Assembly: GCA_024349765.1 (NCBI GenBank)
Contig: AP026073.1
Coordinates: 7,936,001 to 8,000,000 of the forward strand
Source: Streptomyces nigrescens
Lineage (GTDB): Bacteria > Actinomycetota > Actinomycetes > Streptomycetales > Streptomycetaceae
Length of the DNA: 64,000 nt
Direction: 5' to 3'
The position numbers were made by a program, and so were the translations under genes. The notes beneath the pieces were generated by a model. It was not told the origin of the DNA. It worked only from the letters and a program-made list of their open reading frames with translations, and did not search any database. Each line of letters opens with the position of its first letter. Position 1 is the first letter of the stretch. Of this stretch, positions 17,379 through 25,925 are shown one piece after another.

Positions 17379-17572
17379 GTGTTTTCCTGCACTCGAACGG
17401 GTGATTCGTCATGAAACGCTTGTCCGGGCCTGGCTATGCCCGGCAATCTGGTTTTCGTCCGGCAAGGAGTGCAGCAGGTGGTTGTGGCCGGGCGCATGCC
17501 TCAGGTGGAGGGGACTTCGAGGCGATTACCTCCGCCGCGCCCGAGACCGTCACCGGCTTCCTCCGGCGATGC

Positions 17573-17592
17573 CCCGGCCTTCAGGTCGGGGT
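17573..17592 (+). repeat. Left-end hairpin of the TnpB element
   Basis: CCCCGGCC TTCA GGTCGGGG: an 8-bp stem with one G-T pair and a 4-nt loop, the form recognised by Y1 transposases in this superfamily. Confidence 0.55.
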
Positions 17593-17706
17593 GCGGGTGG
17601 TGCCTCTCCATCGCCAGGGTGATGCATCGTCCGGCTGTTGCGGCGGTGGGCGGCCCATAAAATCCAGGGATCTCAACTACCGTACTCACCAACGAGGTTG
17701 AGGACT

Positions 17707-18864
17707 ATGACGACGCAAGTGCAGTCAACTGAAGGGGTCGGGCATGCCCGGTACACCTATCGTCTGCGGGTGTCGGCGAGTGCTCGCGCCGCGCTGGGAG
17801 GCGAGTGGGATCGGTGTCGGTGGGTGTGGAACGAGTGTGTTGCACGCTCGAAGAAGGCCCACGCCGAAGGTGAGAAGTGCGGTCCGGCGCGGCTGGACAT
17901 GATGCTGACCGAGGCTCGTGCCCGCACGCCGTGGCTGCGCGAGGGCAGCTCGGTTCCTCAGCAGCAGCTCATACGCGACTTCGGCAAGTCCCGCGCCAAA
18001 GCGCTCAAGGATTTCAAGGCCCGGTTGCCGATGCGGCAGCGGGCCGGGATGCCCAAGCACAAGAAGAAGTGCGAAGCCTTGCCGACGCTGAATTACACCC
18101 GGCGCGGCTTCCGACTCAAGGACGGGCGTCTGCACCTGGCCGGCGGTGTCGTGGTGCGCGTGGTGTGGTCGCGGGACCTGCCCAAGCCGCCGTCCAGTGT
18201 CCGCGTGTATCGGGACAGTCTCGGCCACTGGTACTGCTCATTCGTCGTCCCTGTGACTACCGAGGCGCTGCCCGCGACGGGCCGGGACATCGGTATCGAC
18301 TGGGGCGTGAAGGAGACTGCAACCACCACGTCCGACGACCACGACCTTGCCCATGCGCAGCACGGCAAGACTGCCGCGCAGAAGCTTGCCCGGTATCAGC
18401 GCATGATGGCCCGCAGGAAGCCCAAGCACGCGCAGGCCGTATCGAAGGGCTACCGCTCGGCGAAGCGGCAGACCGCCAAGCTTCACAAGAAGACAGCCCG
18501 GCAGCGGCAGGACGCCGGCCGCAAGTGGGCCAAGTCCGTGGTCCGCGACCATGACCGCCTTGCTGTGGAGGACTTTCACCCGAAGTTCCTCGCCAAGACC
18601 ACCATGGCCCGCAAAGCCGCCGACGCAGCCATCGGGGCGACCAAGCGAGCCCTGGTCGAAATGGCCTGGAAGCACGGCCGTGAGCTGCACCTCGTAGACC
18701 CCGCGCACACCACCATGGACTGCGCAGAGTGCGGAGCGAGAACCAAGCACGCACTACCTCTTTCGGAACGTACATATACGTGCACGGCGTGCGGAGCCGT
18801 CTCGCCCCGAGACAAGAACTCTGCCCGCGTGATGCTCGTCCGGGCTGGTCTCGTACCCGGCTAG
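17707..18864 (+). CDS. tnpB: TnpB RNA-guided nuclease (IS200/IS605 OrfB)
   Basis: 385 residues. An N-terminal basic helical domain is followed by a split RuvC nuclease: Asp198 in GIDWG, Glu288 in AVEDF and Asp369 in SPRDKNSA, so all three catalytic acids are present. A CxxC...CxxC zinc finger (Cys339, Cys342, Cys359, Cys362) lies between the second and third. TnpB proteins are known RNA-guided DNA endonucleases, ancestors of Cas12, that cut sites matching a guide transcribed from the element's right end. The ATG at 17707 follows GAGG; the in-frame GTG/TTG extension upstream runs into the left-end region. The gene is intact, so it may still be functional. Confidence 0.92.
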   Translation: MTTQVQSTEGVGHARYTYRLRVSASARAALGGEWDRCRWVWNECVARSKKAHAEGEKCGPARLDMMLTEARARTPWLREGSSVPQQQLIRDFGKSRAKALKDFKARLPMRQRAGMPKHKKKCEALPTLNYTRRGFRLKDGRLHLAGGVVVRVVWSRDLPKPPSSVRVYRDSLGHWYCSFVVPVTTEALPATGRDIGIDWGVKETATTTSDDHDLAHAQHGKTAAQKLARYQRMMARRKPKHAQAVSKGYRSAKRQTAKLHKKTARQRQDAGRKWAKSVVRDHDRLAVEDFHPKFLAKTTMARKAADAAIGATKRALVEMAWKHGRELHLVDPAHTTMDCAECGARTKHALPLSERTYTCTACGAVSPRDKNSARVMLVRAGLVPG

Positions 18865-18950
18865 TGCTGATCGTGTAAGACCCGCCGGACCGCCGGTCCG
18901 CAGGCGACGTGAGCTAGGAATCCCCCTCGTTTACGAGCGGGAGGAGTCAA
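18800..18950 (+). ncRNA. Predicted omega/re-RNA overlapping the tnpB 3' end
   Basis: In this family the guide scaffold comes from the 3' part of tnpB and the right end. Hairpins at 18886-18900 (CGGACC/GGTCCG) and 18922-18941 (CTCGT/ACGAG core) fit. The guide would start at about 18951 (GTTGGAGTTCATCG). The 5' end is a guess. Confidence 0.4.
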
Positions 18951-19200
18951 GTTGGAGTTCATCGACACCCACATCGACACACCGAGGCCCTGAAGAACTA
19001 CGTCCGCTGACGGCACGGAGCGGGGCCGTCTCCTCCCCCGTCCCACCAGCCGTTGGGTGGCCGATAACCGGCGTTGTGGATGTCGGATTCCGTGTGGCGG
19101 AACTTGGCGCGGTTGTGGAACGTAGAACCAGCACGAGCACAGCCCGTTCGTCCGCATCCGCACGATCGTCCGTCCCCGTCCCGCCCGCCGAGGAGACCGT
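18951..19200. other. Non-coding stretch right of the TnpB element
   Basis: No credible gene. A short frame ending HTEALKNYVR-stop at about 19011 could be the tail of a gene interrupted by the element, but it is too short to identify. Near the right end lies the AGGAG of the next gene (19191-19195). Confidence 0.4.
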
Positions 19201-20010
19201 GTGATTCCCGCCGTACGAGCCCTCGCCCGCGCCGCCATGGCCGCGCGTCCGGTACCGCTCGCCGACGTCCAGGCGCGGGCCGAGCTGCTGGTCCGCTTCG
19301 GGCACAGTTATCTCGTCCCGGTCGAGGTCTTCGCCGCCTTGGCCGCCGAACTGACCGACCGGCGCCGGCCCGGTGGCCCGTTCGCCGCGCTGTGCATCAA
19401 CGGGCGGCGCTGGTTCCGCTATCGCTCGGTCCACTACGACACCCCTGACCTGCGCTTCTTTCACGACCACCGGGCGGGCGGCCGGGCCGGCTACCTGATC
19501 CGCGAGCGGCGTTACGAGGACACCGGGGAGCGGCAGTTCGAGATCAAGCTCAAGGGGCGGCGCGGCGAGACGGTCAAGCACCGGCAGCCGCTGCTGCCGG
19601 GTGACGAGCCCCTCGGCGCGGCCCCACGCGGCTTTCTCGCCTCCGTGCTGGACCGTTCGTACGGCATCGCCGCCCCCGCCGACCTGGGCCACTGTCTGGA
19701 GACCGCCTACACCCGGGCCACCTTCGTCGCGGACGGCCAGCGCATCACCTGCGACGCGGCGCTGCTCTGCCGGGACCTGACCACCGACCGCACCGTACGG
19801 GCCGACGGCGGGCTGGTCCTCGTCGAGACCAGGACCACCGGCCGGCCGACCGCGGCCGACCGGCTGCTGCACGGCCATGGCGTCCGGGCCGCCGACTTCA
19901 CCAAGTACTGCGGCGGGCTGTCGGCCCTCCGCCCGGAGCTGACCGCCGCGCACTGGCAGCGCGCGGTGCGGACGGCCTTCCCGGCGGCGGGCGGGCGCGC
20001 GGTCCCGTAG
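19201..20010 (+). CDS. VTC-domain (polyphosphate polymerase-like) protein
   Basis: 269 residues, a single VTC/CYTH-type tunnel-fold domain. Typical sequences are RYRSVHYDTPDLRFFHDH, the basic strand YLIRERRYEDTG, QFEIKLKGRRGETVKHR with the metal-binding Glu and substrate-binding Lys/Arg, and a late KYCGGLSALRP. In eukaryotes Vtc4 polymerises polyphosphate from ATP; bacterial homologues often sit beside CotH or a DUF4956 membrane partner. Neither is present here. The GTG start follows AGGAG with 5-nt spacing. Polyphosphate synthesis is inferred from the family only. Confidence 0.8.
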   Translation: MIPAVRALARAAMAARPVPLADVQARAELLVRFGHSYLVPVEVFAALAAELTDRRRPGGPFAALCINGRRWFRYRSVHYDTPDLRFFHDHRAGGRAGYLIRERRYEDTGERQFEIKLKGRRGETVKHRQPLLPGDEPLGAAPRGFLASVLDRSYGIAAPADLGHCLETAYTRATFVADGQRITCDAALLCRDLTTDRTVRADGGLVLVETRTTGRPTAADRLLHGHGVRAADFTKYCGGLSALRPELTAAHWQRAVRTAFPAAGGRAVP

Positions 20011-20162
20011 CTTCCTCCAGGCCGTAGACAGTGTGTCCGTGGGCGTGGTGAGCGCCATACAGACTGTCGGTACCGGTGCGCGGATCGTGATCCTTACGCT
20101 GGGAGACGTTCGCCGTGCCCATCCCTCGGCGGACCCGAGCGACCCGATCCGAGGTACTGACC

Positions 20163-21533
20163 GTGACCACGACGCACCCCTCTCCCGCCGCCGATCCCGC
20201 CGCCGGGGCGGCGGTCAAGGCCGCCGACCGCGCCCACGTCTTCCACTCCTGGTCCGCGCAGGGCCTGATCGACCCGCTGCCGATCGCCGGCGCCGAGGGG
20301 TCGTACTTCTGGGACTACGACGGCAACCGCTACCTCGACTTCTCCTCCCAGCTGGTCAACACCAACATCGGCCACCAGCACCCCAAGGTCGTCGCGGCGA
20401 TCCAGGAGCAGGCCGGGAAGCTGTGCACGCTCGCACCCGGGTTCGCCGTGGACGTACGGTCCGAGGCCGCGCGGCTGATCGCCGAGCGCACCCCCGGTGA
20501 CCTCGACAAGATCTTCTTCACCAACGGCGGCGCCGAGGCCGTGGAGAACGCCGTCCGGATGGCCCGGCTGCACACCGGCCGCGCCAAGGTGCTGTCCGCC
20601 TACCGCTCGTACCACGGCGCGACCGCCGCGGCGATCAACCTGACCGGTGACCCGCGCCGCTGGCCGTCCGACACCGCCTCGGCCGGCGTGGTCCACTTCT
20701 GGGGCCCGTTCCTGTACCGCTCGCCGTTCCACGCGGAGACCGAGCAGCAGGAGTGCGAGCGCGCGCTGGCGCACCTGGAGCAGACCATCGCCTTCGAGGG
20801 ACCGCAGTCGGTCGCCGCGATCATCCTGGAGACCGTGCCGGGCACCGCCGGCATCATGGTCCCGCCGGCCGGCTACCTCGCCGGCGTCCGCGAGATCTGC
20901 GACCGCTACGGCATCGTGTTCATCCTCGACGAGGTCATGGCCGGCTTCGGCCGGACCGGCGCGTGGTTCGCCGCCGACCAGTTCGGCGTCACCCCCGACC
21001 TGCTCACCTTCGCCAAGGGCGTCAACTCCGGCTACGTACCGCTGGGCGGTGTCGCGATCAGCGCCGAGATCGCCGCGACCTTCGACACCCGGCCGTACCC
21101 GGGCGGGCTGACGTACTCCGGCCACCCGCTGGCCTGCGCCTCCGCCGTCGCGACGATCAACGCGATGGCCGAGGAGCGGATCGTGGAGAACGCCGCCGAG
21201 ATCGGCGAGAAGGTCATCGGGCCGGGTCTGCGCGCGATCGCCGAGCGGCACCCGTCCGTCGGCGAGGTCCGCGGCCTGGGCGTCTTCTGGGCCCTGGACC
21301 TGGTCAAGAACAAGGAGACCCGCGAGCCGCTGGTGCCGTACAACGCGTCCGGCGCGGCCAACGCCCCGATGGCCGAATTCGCCGCGGCCTGCAAGCGCGG
21401 CGGACTGTGGCCGTTCGTCAACATGAACCGCACCCACGTCGTCCCGGCCTGCACGATCACCGAGGCCGAGGCGAAGGAGGGCCTGACCGCCCTCGACGAG
21501 GCGCTGACCGCGGCCGACGCACACACGCACTGA
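20163..21533 (+). CDS. Class III PLP-dependent aminotransferase
   Basis: 456 residues, full length for omega-amino-acid:pyruvate or similar class III transaminases. The N-terminal HVFHSWSAQGLIDPLPIAGA is typical of the beta-alanine/taurine type. Other motifs are FFTNGGAEAVENAVRMAR, YHGATAAAINLTGDPRRW, FILDEVMAGFGRTG with the PLP-ring Asp, and the Schiff-base lysine in LLTFAKGVNSGYVPLGG. The GTG at 20163 follows GAGGT at 20151. A GntR/FCD-type regulator is encoded next in the same direction and may control it. Substrate is unknown; an omega-amino acid is likely. Confidence 0.9.
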   Translation: MTTTHPSPAADPAAGAAVKAADRAHVFHSWSAQGLIDPLPIAGAEGSYFWDYDGNRYLDFSSQLVNTNIGHQHPKVVAAIQEQAGKLCTLAPGFAVDVRSEAARLIAERTPGDLDKIFFTNGGAEAVENAVRMARLHTGRAKVLSAYRSYHGATAAAINLTGDPRRWPSDTASAGVVHFWGPFLYRSPFHAETEQQECERALAHLEQTIAFEGPQSVAAIILETVPGTAGIMVPPAGYLAGVREICDRYGIVFILDEVMAGFGRTGAWFAADQFGVTPDLLTFAKGVNSGYVPLGGVAISAEIAATFDTRPYPGGLTYSGHPLACASAVATINAMAEERIVENAAEIGEKVIGPGLRAIAERHPSVGEVRGLGVFWALDLVKNKETREPLVPYNASGAANAPMAEFAAACKRGGLWPFVNMNRTHVVPACTITEAEAKEGLTALDEALTAADAHTH

Positions 21534-21610
21534 GGCCACGGCCCGCAGTGCGGGGCGCCGGCGCGCACAGGCACTGAGGCCACGGCCCGCAGTGCAGGGC
21601 GCCGGCGCGC
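21527..21610 (+). repeat. Tandem duplication of a 40-bp terminator-like segment
   Basis: Copies at 21527-21566 and 21571-21610 differ at one base. The first begins in the aminotransferase stop region. Each copy contains GCACTG/CAGTGC, able to form a hairpin, so a gene-end structure was duplicated. Confidence 0.65.
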
Positions 21611-21720
21611 TCACCACCGCCTGAGCGGCCGCCGTGCGGAGCGGCACCCCGCGGCCCTCGCCTATGGTTGGCGGGGGCCGCTGCCACCCGCGGTCAGGGA
21701 CGGCGAAGGAGACGCACACG

Positions 21721-22389
21721 ATGGCGGCCGGCGGAGACAGCACAGTCATACGTCGCAGCACCCTGCGTCAGCAGATCGCCGACGCCCTGCGCGACGAGGT
21801 CCTGGCGGGCCGGCTGCCGTGCGGCCACCCGTTCACCGTCAAGGAGATCGCCGAGCAGTACGGCGTCTCCGCCACCCCGGTCCGCGAGGCGCTGCTCGAC
21901 CTCTGCGCCCAGGGGCTGCTCGACGTCGAACAGCACCGCGGCTTCAAGGTCCACGCCTTCACCGCCGACGACTTCCGGGCCATGGTCGAGGCCCGCACCC
22001 TGGTCATCGAGGGGATCTTCCGCAGCGGCGCCGAGGAGGCGCTCGCCGCCACCCCCGCCGAGGTGCTGATCTCCATCCGGCGCCGCGCCGACGAGGCCGA
22101 GCGGGCCGCCCGGGCCGGCGACCTGGACGTGCTCATCGGCTACGACCTGCGGTTCTGGCGCGAGCTCGGCAACATCGTGAACAACGCCTACATCAGCGAC
22201 TTCCTGGACCGGATCCGGGTCCAGACCTGGATGTACGCGGTGCCGCTGCTGCGCCGCGCCCCCGACCTCACGAACCGCCTCTGGCACGGCCACTGCGCCC
22301 TGGCCGACGCCCTGGTCCGGCGCGACCTGTCCGCCGCCCAGCGGCTGATCGCCGAGTACAACGCGCACGCCCTGGCACTGGTCCGGTAG
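21721..22389 (+). CDS. GntR-family regulator with FCD-type effector domain
   Basis: 222 residues. The N-terminal winged HTH covers residues 10-75 (TLRQQIADALRDEVLAGRL, FTVKEIAEQYGVSATPVREALLDL, GFKVHAF). The C-terminal helical domain looks like FadR C-terminal/FCD (ARTLVIEGIFRSGAEEA, then YDLRFWRELGNIVNNAYI, HCALADALVRRD), which binds small carboxylates with a metal in many members. The usual third metal His is present at WHGHCAL. It follows the aminotransferase, suggesting control of amino-acid or amine use. GAAGGAG at 21705-21711 decides the ATG. Confidence 0.88.
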   Translation: MAAGGDSTVIRRSTLRQQIADALRDEVLAGRLPCGHPFTVKEIAEQYGVSATPVREALLDLCAQGLLDVEQHRGFKVHAFTADDFRAMVEARTLVIEGIFRSGAEEALAATPAEVLISIRRRADEAERAARAGDLDVLIGYDLRFWRELGNIVNNAYISDFLDRIRVQTWMYAVPLLRRAPDLTNRLWHGHCALADALVRRDLSAAQRLIAEYNAHALALVR

Positions 22390-22528
22390 CCCGCGATCGT
22401 CCTGCGCGCCCGCTCTCGTCGGATGGCGCCGCGGGCACTACGCTGTCCCGACTCGGCCGTAATGGGCCGCACCCGTAGCTGTGCGTGCGCCGGTGTCCCC
22501 GTCCCCGACCGGAAGCGAGTCCTCACCC

Positions 22529-23179
22529 GTGGCATGTGACCTGTGGCTGGTACCCCTCGTCGATGTGCTGTGCCACAGCCCCGACAACCCGTTCTCCGAA
22601 GAGATCGCCGCCTACGACAAGGCCCTGACGGAAGCGGGACTGCCACCGGTCCCGGTCTTCAGCTACATGCCGGGCCTGTCCGGGGACGTCGCCCCCATCG
22701 CCGGCTTCGACTACGACGCACTGCACTTCCTGCGCCGCGCCTACCTGCTGCGGCTGTGCGGCCTGGAGGTCACCCCGGTCGACGAACTGGGCGGTGACTA
22801 CGAGCAGTTGCTGGAGATGTTCGAGACCACCGCGCAGCAGTCCCACCTGGTCTGGCACTACGACCACGCGGGCGCGTACGTCCCGGTCGACTTCCCGCAT
22901 CCGCTCGCCAACGACGAACTGCTGGAGGGCGGCGGCCCGTTGGGCTCCTCGCACGGTCTGCTGCGGGACCTGGAACTGGTTGCGCCATCCCTGGGTATCG
23001 ATCCGGCCAATCCCCCGGCCGCGCCGGAGCCGCCGGCCGGGCCGACCTCCCTGGAGGAGCGGGCGGGCGCGGTGCCCCTGGACGACGGCCCGTTCGCCCG
23101 GGAGCGCCATGTCTGGCTCGGTCTGCACGCGGCGGCCACCCGCAGCCTGGGCCAGGGCTCGATGATCGTCTTCAGCTGA
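22529..23179 (+). CDS. Conserved hypothetical protein
   Basis: 216 residues; I recognise no domain. It starts VACDLWLVPLVDVLCHSPDNPF and keeps a strongly ordered sequence (DYDALHFLRRAYLLRLCGLEVTP, SHLVWHYDHAGAYVPVDFPHPL, GPLGSSHGLLRDLE), which looks like a globular cytosolic protein rather than spurious coding. No signal peptide or membrane helix is seen. The GTG at 22529 was chosen as the start nearest the ordered region; the in-frame GTG at 22481 adds a Ser/Pro-rich leader. It is convergent with the SLATT gene. Confidence 0.7.
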   Translation: MACDLWLVPLVDVLCHSPDNPFSEEIAAYDKALTEAGLPPVPVFSYMPGLSGDVAPIAGFDYDALHFLRRAYLLRLCGLEVTPVDELGGDYEQLLEMFETTAQQSHLVWHYDHAGAYVPVDFPHPLANDELLEGGGPLGSSHGLLRDLELVAPSLGIDPANPPAAPEPPAGPTSLEERAGAVPLDDGPFARERHVWLGLHAAATRSLGQGSMIVFS

Positions 23180-23185
23180 TCCGGA

Positions 23186-23225
23186 GGGGCGGCGGTTCCG
23201 GCGGGGCGTGCCGTGCCGCCGCCCC
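23186..23225. terminator. Hairpin between convergent genes
   Basis: GGGGCGGCGG / CCGCCGCCCC, 10-bp perfect stem, 20-nt loop. Confidence 0.5.
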
Positions 23226-23251
23226 GCCCGCCGTCGCCGCCCCCGCCTTCC

Positions 23252-24013
23252 TCAGCGCGGCGGTTCCGGCGGCCGCTGGCGCGGCATGTTGGGGCGGCCG
23301 CGGTGCGGCAGCGCGTACCGGCCCGGGGGCCCGGCGTGCTCCTGGCGGGGGGCCGCCCACGGTGTCATGGACTGGGTGGCCCGCGGCACCGGACCGGTCC
23401 GGAACTCCGCCATCCAGTCGGCCGTCTCGGCCCGCACCAGCTCCCCGAGGTCCTCGTTGAACCGCCGGAGCAGCCCCAGACAGCGCTCGGCCGCCTCGCC
23501 CGCGGTGCCCTCCGTCGGGCCGAGCACCTCGCGCACGCCCTCCGACGCCCAGTCGAACTGCAGCGCCTCCAGCCGCCGGTGGATCGCCTGCGCGGTCGCC
23601 AGGTCCCGCATCCAGCCGGCCGTCACCCCGAAGTAGCGGTCGCAGCCCACGCACACCGCCGCCAGCAGCAGCGACAGGCAGCCCCAGGGCCCCCCGCCCT
23701 CCCAGACCGCGGCCAGGTCCAGCAGCGGCAGCACCCCGCCCACCGTGACCCCGGCCGCGGCGCCCAGCCGGAGCGCCCGGGCGCCCCGGCGCTTGGCCAG
23801 CCGGTCGTGCAGGTACCAGTCGGCGGCGCGCAGCGCGCCGTCCTCGGTCCAGAGGTAGAGCGCGTCGAGGCGGTCGCCCGGGTCGCCCCAGCCGCCCGCG
23901 GGGAAGGCCCGCCCGGCGACGTCCTGGCGGGCCCGGCCGCGGACGCCGTACCGGCGCAGCGGGCGGCCGTCCTGCGCAGGGGGCCCCTCGGGCTGCATCT
24001 CCGGCTGACTCAC
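23252..24013 (-). CDS. SLATT-like two-helix membrane protein
   Basis: 253 residues. Residues 48-75 ([22 protein letters not shown]) precede two adjacent hydrophobic helices at about 81-103 and 108-125. A long cytoplasmic helical region follows ([20 protein letters not shown], then [21 protein letters not shown]). This matches the SLATT layout, a 2TM domain predicted to act as a pore-forming effector beside SMODS or SLOG nucleotide sensors. No such sensor is adjacent, so the role here is open. The C-terminus is Pro/Arg-rich. GTG start at 24013. Confidence 0.6.
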   Translation of the reverse strand: MSQPEMQPEGPPAQDGRPLRRYGVRGRARQDVAGRAFPAGGWGDPGDRLDALYLWTEDGALRAADWYLHDRLAKRRGARALRLGAAAGVTVGGVLPLLDLAAVWEGGGPWGCLSLLLAAVCVGCDRYFGVTAGWMRDLATAQAIHRRLEALQFDWASEGVREVLGPTEGTAGEAAERCLGLLRRFNEDLGELVRAETADWMAEFRTGPVPRATQSMTPWAAPRQEHAGPPGRYALPHRGRPNMPRQRPPEPPR

Positions 24014-24301
24014 CCGTGCACTCCCTCTCTGCGCTCTACGGAACGGATGCCTGCGGTGCCTGCGGCGGGGGTCCCTCCCATGCCTTTCGGGCTATGGGGG
24101 AGTACGGGAGGGCCGTCGCGCGCCGCCCCCTTCCTACCGCCGAACGGCTGGCCTCAGCTCCAAGATCACGCTATTTCCGCCCAGAAGTGGTGCGGAGTCG
24201 GGTAGGGGACGACGGAGGATCTCACCCGAAAGAGTTGCCGCCGCGGCGACGGACGGTTTCCGGTCGGCCCGTCCGCCGTCCGGCCGCCCGGCCCACTCGT
24301 C
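24014..24301. other. Divergent intergenic region between the SLATT gene and purD
   Basis: No gene is seen. The only clear element is the leaderless purD box at its right edge. Short TGCCTGCGG repeats lie at 24049-24066. Confidence 0.5.
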
Positions 24302-24307
24302 TAGGCT
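24302..24307 (+). promoter_or_regulatory. Leaderless -10 box of purD (TAGGCT)
   Basis: TAGGCT ends 7 nt before the purD GTG at 24315; no SD is present. Confidence 0.6.
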
Positions 24308-24314
24308 GCCTGTC

Positions 24315-25580
24315 GTGAAGGTCCTCGTCATCGGCGGCGGCGCCCGCGAACACGCCCTGTGCCGCTCTCTGTCCCTCGACCCCGACGTCACCGCGCTGCA
24401 CTGCGCCCCCGGCAACGCCGGCATTGCCGAGGTGGCCGAATTGCACCGGGTCGACGCCCTCGACGGCCGGGCCGTCGCCGACCTGGCCGCGAGCCTGGAG
24501 GCCGACCTGGTCGTCGTCGGTCCCGAGGCTCCGCTGGTGGCGGGCGTCGCGGACGCGGTCCGCGAGCGCGGCATCCCGGTCTTCGGCCCGTCGGCCGACG
24601 CCGCCCAGCTGGAGGGCTCCAAGGCATTCGCCAAGGACGTGATGGCCGCCGCGGCCGTCCCGACCGCCCGCAGCTACGTCTGCACCACCCCCGAAGAGAT
24701 CGACGAGGCCCTCGACGCCTTCGGCGCGCCGTACGTGGTCAAGGACGACGGGCTGGCGGCCGGCAAGGGCGTCGTGGTGACCGACGACGTCGACCGGGCC
24801 CGCGCCCACGCGCTGGCCTGCGACCGCGTGGTGATCGAGGAGTTCCTCGACGGGCCGGAGGTGTCGCTCTTCGCGATCACCGACGGCGAGACCGTCGTCC
24901 CGCTCCAGCCCGCCCAGGACTTCAAGCGCGCCTACGACGGCGACGAGGGCCCCAACACCGGCGGCATGGGCGCGTACAGCCCGCTGCCCTGGGCCGACCC
25001 GAAGCTGGTCGACGAGGTCATGGCGAGTGTGCTGCAGCCGACCGTCGACGAGCTGCGCCGCCGCGGCACCCCGTTCTCCGGCCTGCTCTACGCGGGCCTG
25101 GCGATCACCTCCCGCGGAGTCCGGGTGATCGAGTTCAACGCCCGCTTCGGCGACCCGGAGACCCAGGTCGTCCTGGCCCGCCTCAAGACGCCGCTCGGCG
25201 GGCTGCTGCGGGCCGCCGCCACCGGCAACCTCGCCGCGCTGCCGCCGCTGCGCTGGAGCGACGACGCGGCCGTCACGGTCGTCATCGCGTCCCACAACTA
25301 CCCGGACACCCCGCGCACCGGCGACGTCATCGAGGGCCTGGCCGAGGTCGCCGCGCAGGACGCCCCGGACGCCTACGTGCTGCACGCCGGCACCAAGCGC
25401 GACGAGGCCGGCGCGGTGCGCAGCGCGGGCGGCCGGGTGCTGTCCGTCACCGCCGCCGGGGCCGACCTCGCCACCGCCCGTGAGCGTGCCTACCGGGCCG
25501 TGGACCGGATCTCCCTGGACGGCTCCCAGCACCGCACGGACATCGCCGCCAAGGCCGCCGCGGAGGCCCCGGGCGCCTGA
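24315..25580 (+). CDS. purD: Phosphoribosylamine-glycine ligase (GAR synthetase)
   Basis: 421 residues, normal length. It couples 5-phosphoribosylamine and glycine with ATP to GAR, second step of IMP synthesis. The N-domain is [18 protein letters not shown]-grasp motifs are [30 protein letters not shown], and the metal site [16 protein letters not shown]. The [12 protein letters not shown] and [11 protein letters not shown] segments are typical of PurD. Expression is predicted to be leaderless from TAGGCT. It lies 5 kb upstream of purC with unrelated genes between. Confidence 0.96.
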   Translation: MKVLVIGGGAREHALCRSLSLDPDVTALHCAPGNAGIAEVAELHRVDALDGRAVADLAASLEADLVVVGPEAPLVAGVADAVRERGIPVFGPSADAAQLEGSKAFAKDVMAAAAVPTARSYVCTTPEEIDEALDAFGAPYVVKDDGLAAGKGVVVTDDVDRARAHALACDRVVIEEFLDGPEVSLFAITDGETVVPLQPAQDFKRAYDGDEGPNTGGMGAYSPLPWADPKLVDEVMASVLQPTVDELRRRGTPFSGLLYAGLAITSRGVRVIEFNARFGDPETQVVLARLKTPLGGLLRAAATGNLAALPPLRWSDDAAVTVVIASHNYPDTPRTGDVIEGLAEVAAQDAPDAYVLHAGTKRDEAGAVRSAGGRVLSVTAAGADLATARERAYRAVDRISLDGSQHRTDIAAKAAAEAPGA

Positions 25581-25925
25581 GACGCCCGCGCCGTGGGCCC
25601 GCGCCCCCGGGCACACGGCGCCCCACCGCCGGTTCCCGGCTTTGCCCAAAGCCATTCCATCGAGTGACCACGCCAGATTCCGGCTGACGAGACGGAGCCC
25701 CCCAACTAGGGTGCCGCGCAAGCGTCCTGCGGCCGCCGCGTCCGATACCGGTGCGGTGGCCACCGGGACGTCCGGCAAGTGGCTCACCGGCATTGCGATG
25801 TCAGTGGCCGGTGCCAGAGTGGTGGTGAGTGAGCTCGCTCGCACCACAACGCGCAATGTTCGAAGGCGTCCGTCCACTGTTCTCTCCGTCCGGCTCCATC
25901 AGGACAGCAGGGGGTGTACAGGCTC
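25581..25925 (+). other. Intergenic region downstream of purD with a promoter-like box
   Basis: No credible gene. TAGGGT at 25707-25712 would start a transcript with an approximately 200-nt leader for the next gene. A frame opening at GTG 25711 could be translated leaderlessly but shows no ordered protein sequence. Confidence 0.4.

Larger units (their letters stand above)
17527..18950 (+). mobile_element. Solitary TnpB (IS1341-type, IS200/IS605 superfamily) element
   Basis: The element contains tnpB only; no tyrosine transposase (tnpA) is nearby. The right end is well supported: a hairpin at 18922-18941 followed by TCAA (18947-18950), the cleavage tetranucleotide known for IS608-type right ends. 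The left end is less certain. A compact hairpin at 17573-17592 resembles a left-end transposase-binding hairpin, and a TTAC at 17527-17530 could be the left cleavage site. Without tnpA the element depends on transposase supplied elsewhere. It lies between purA and the VTC-domain gene. Confidence 0.7.

Noticed and set aside
17526-17531. TTAC taken as a confirmed left cleavage site of the TnpB element
   Set aside because: It is about 42 nt from the hairpin, farther than in IS608; kept only as a tentative boundary.
17326-17706. Short frames upstream of tnpB (for example from 17411 and 17436)
   Set aside because: They cross the left-end hairpin and carry no ordered domain; they are more likely element end DNA than genes.
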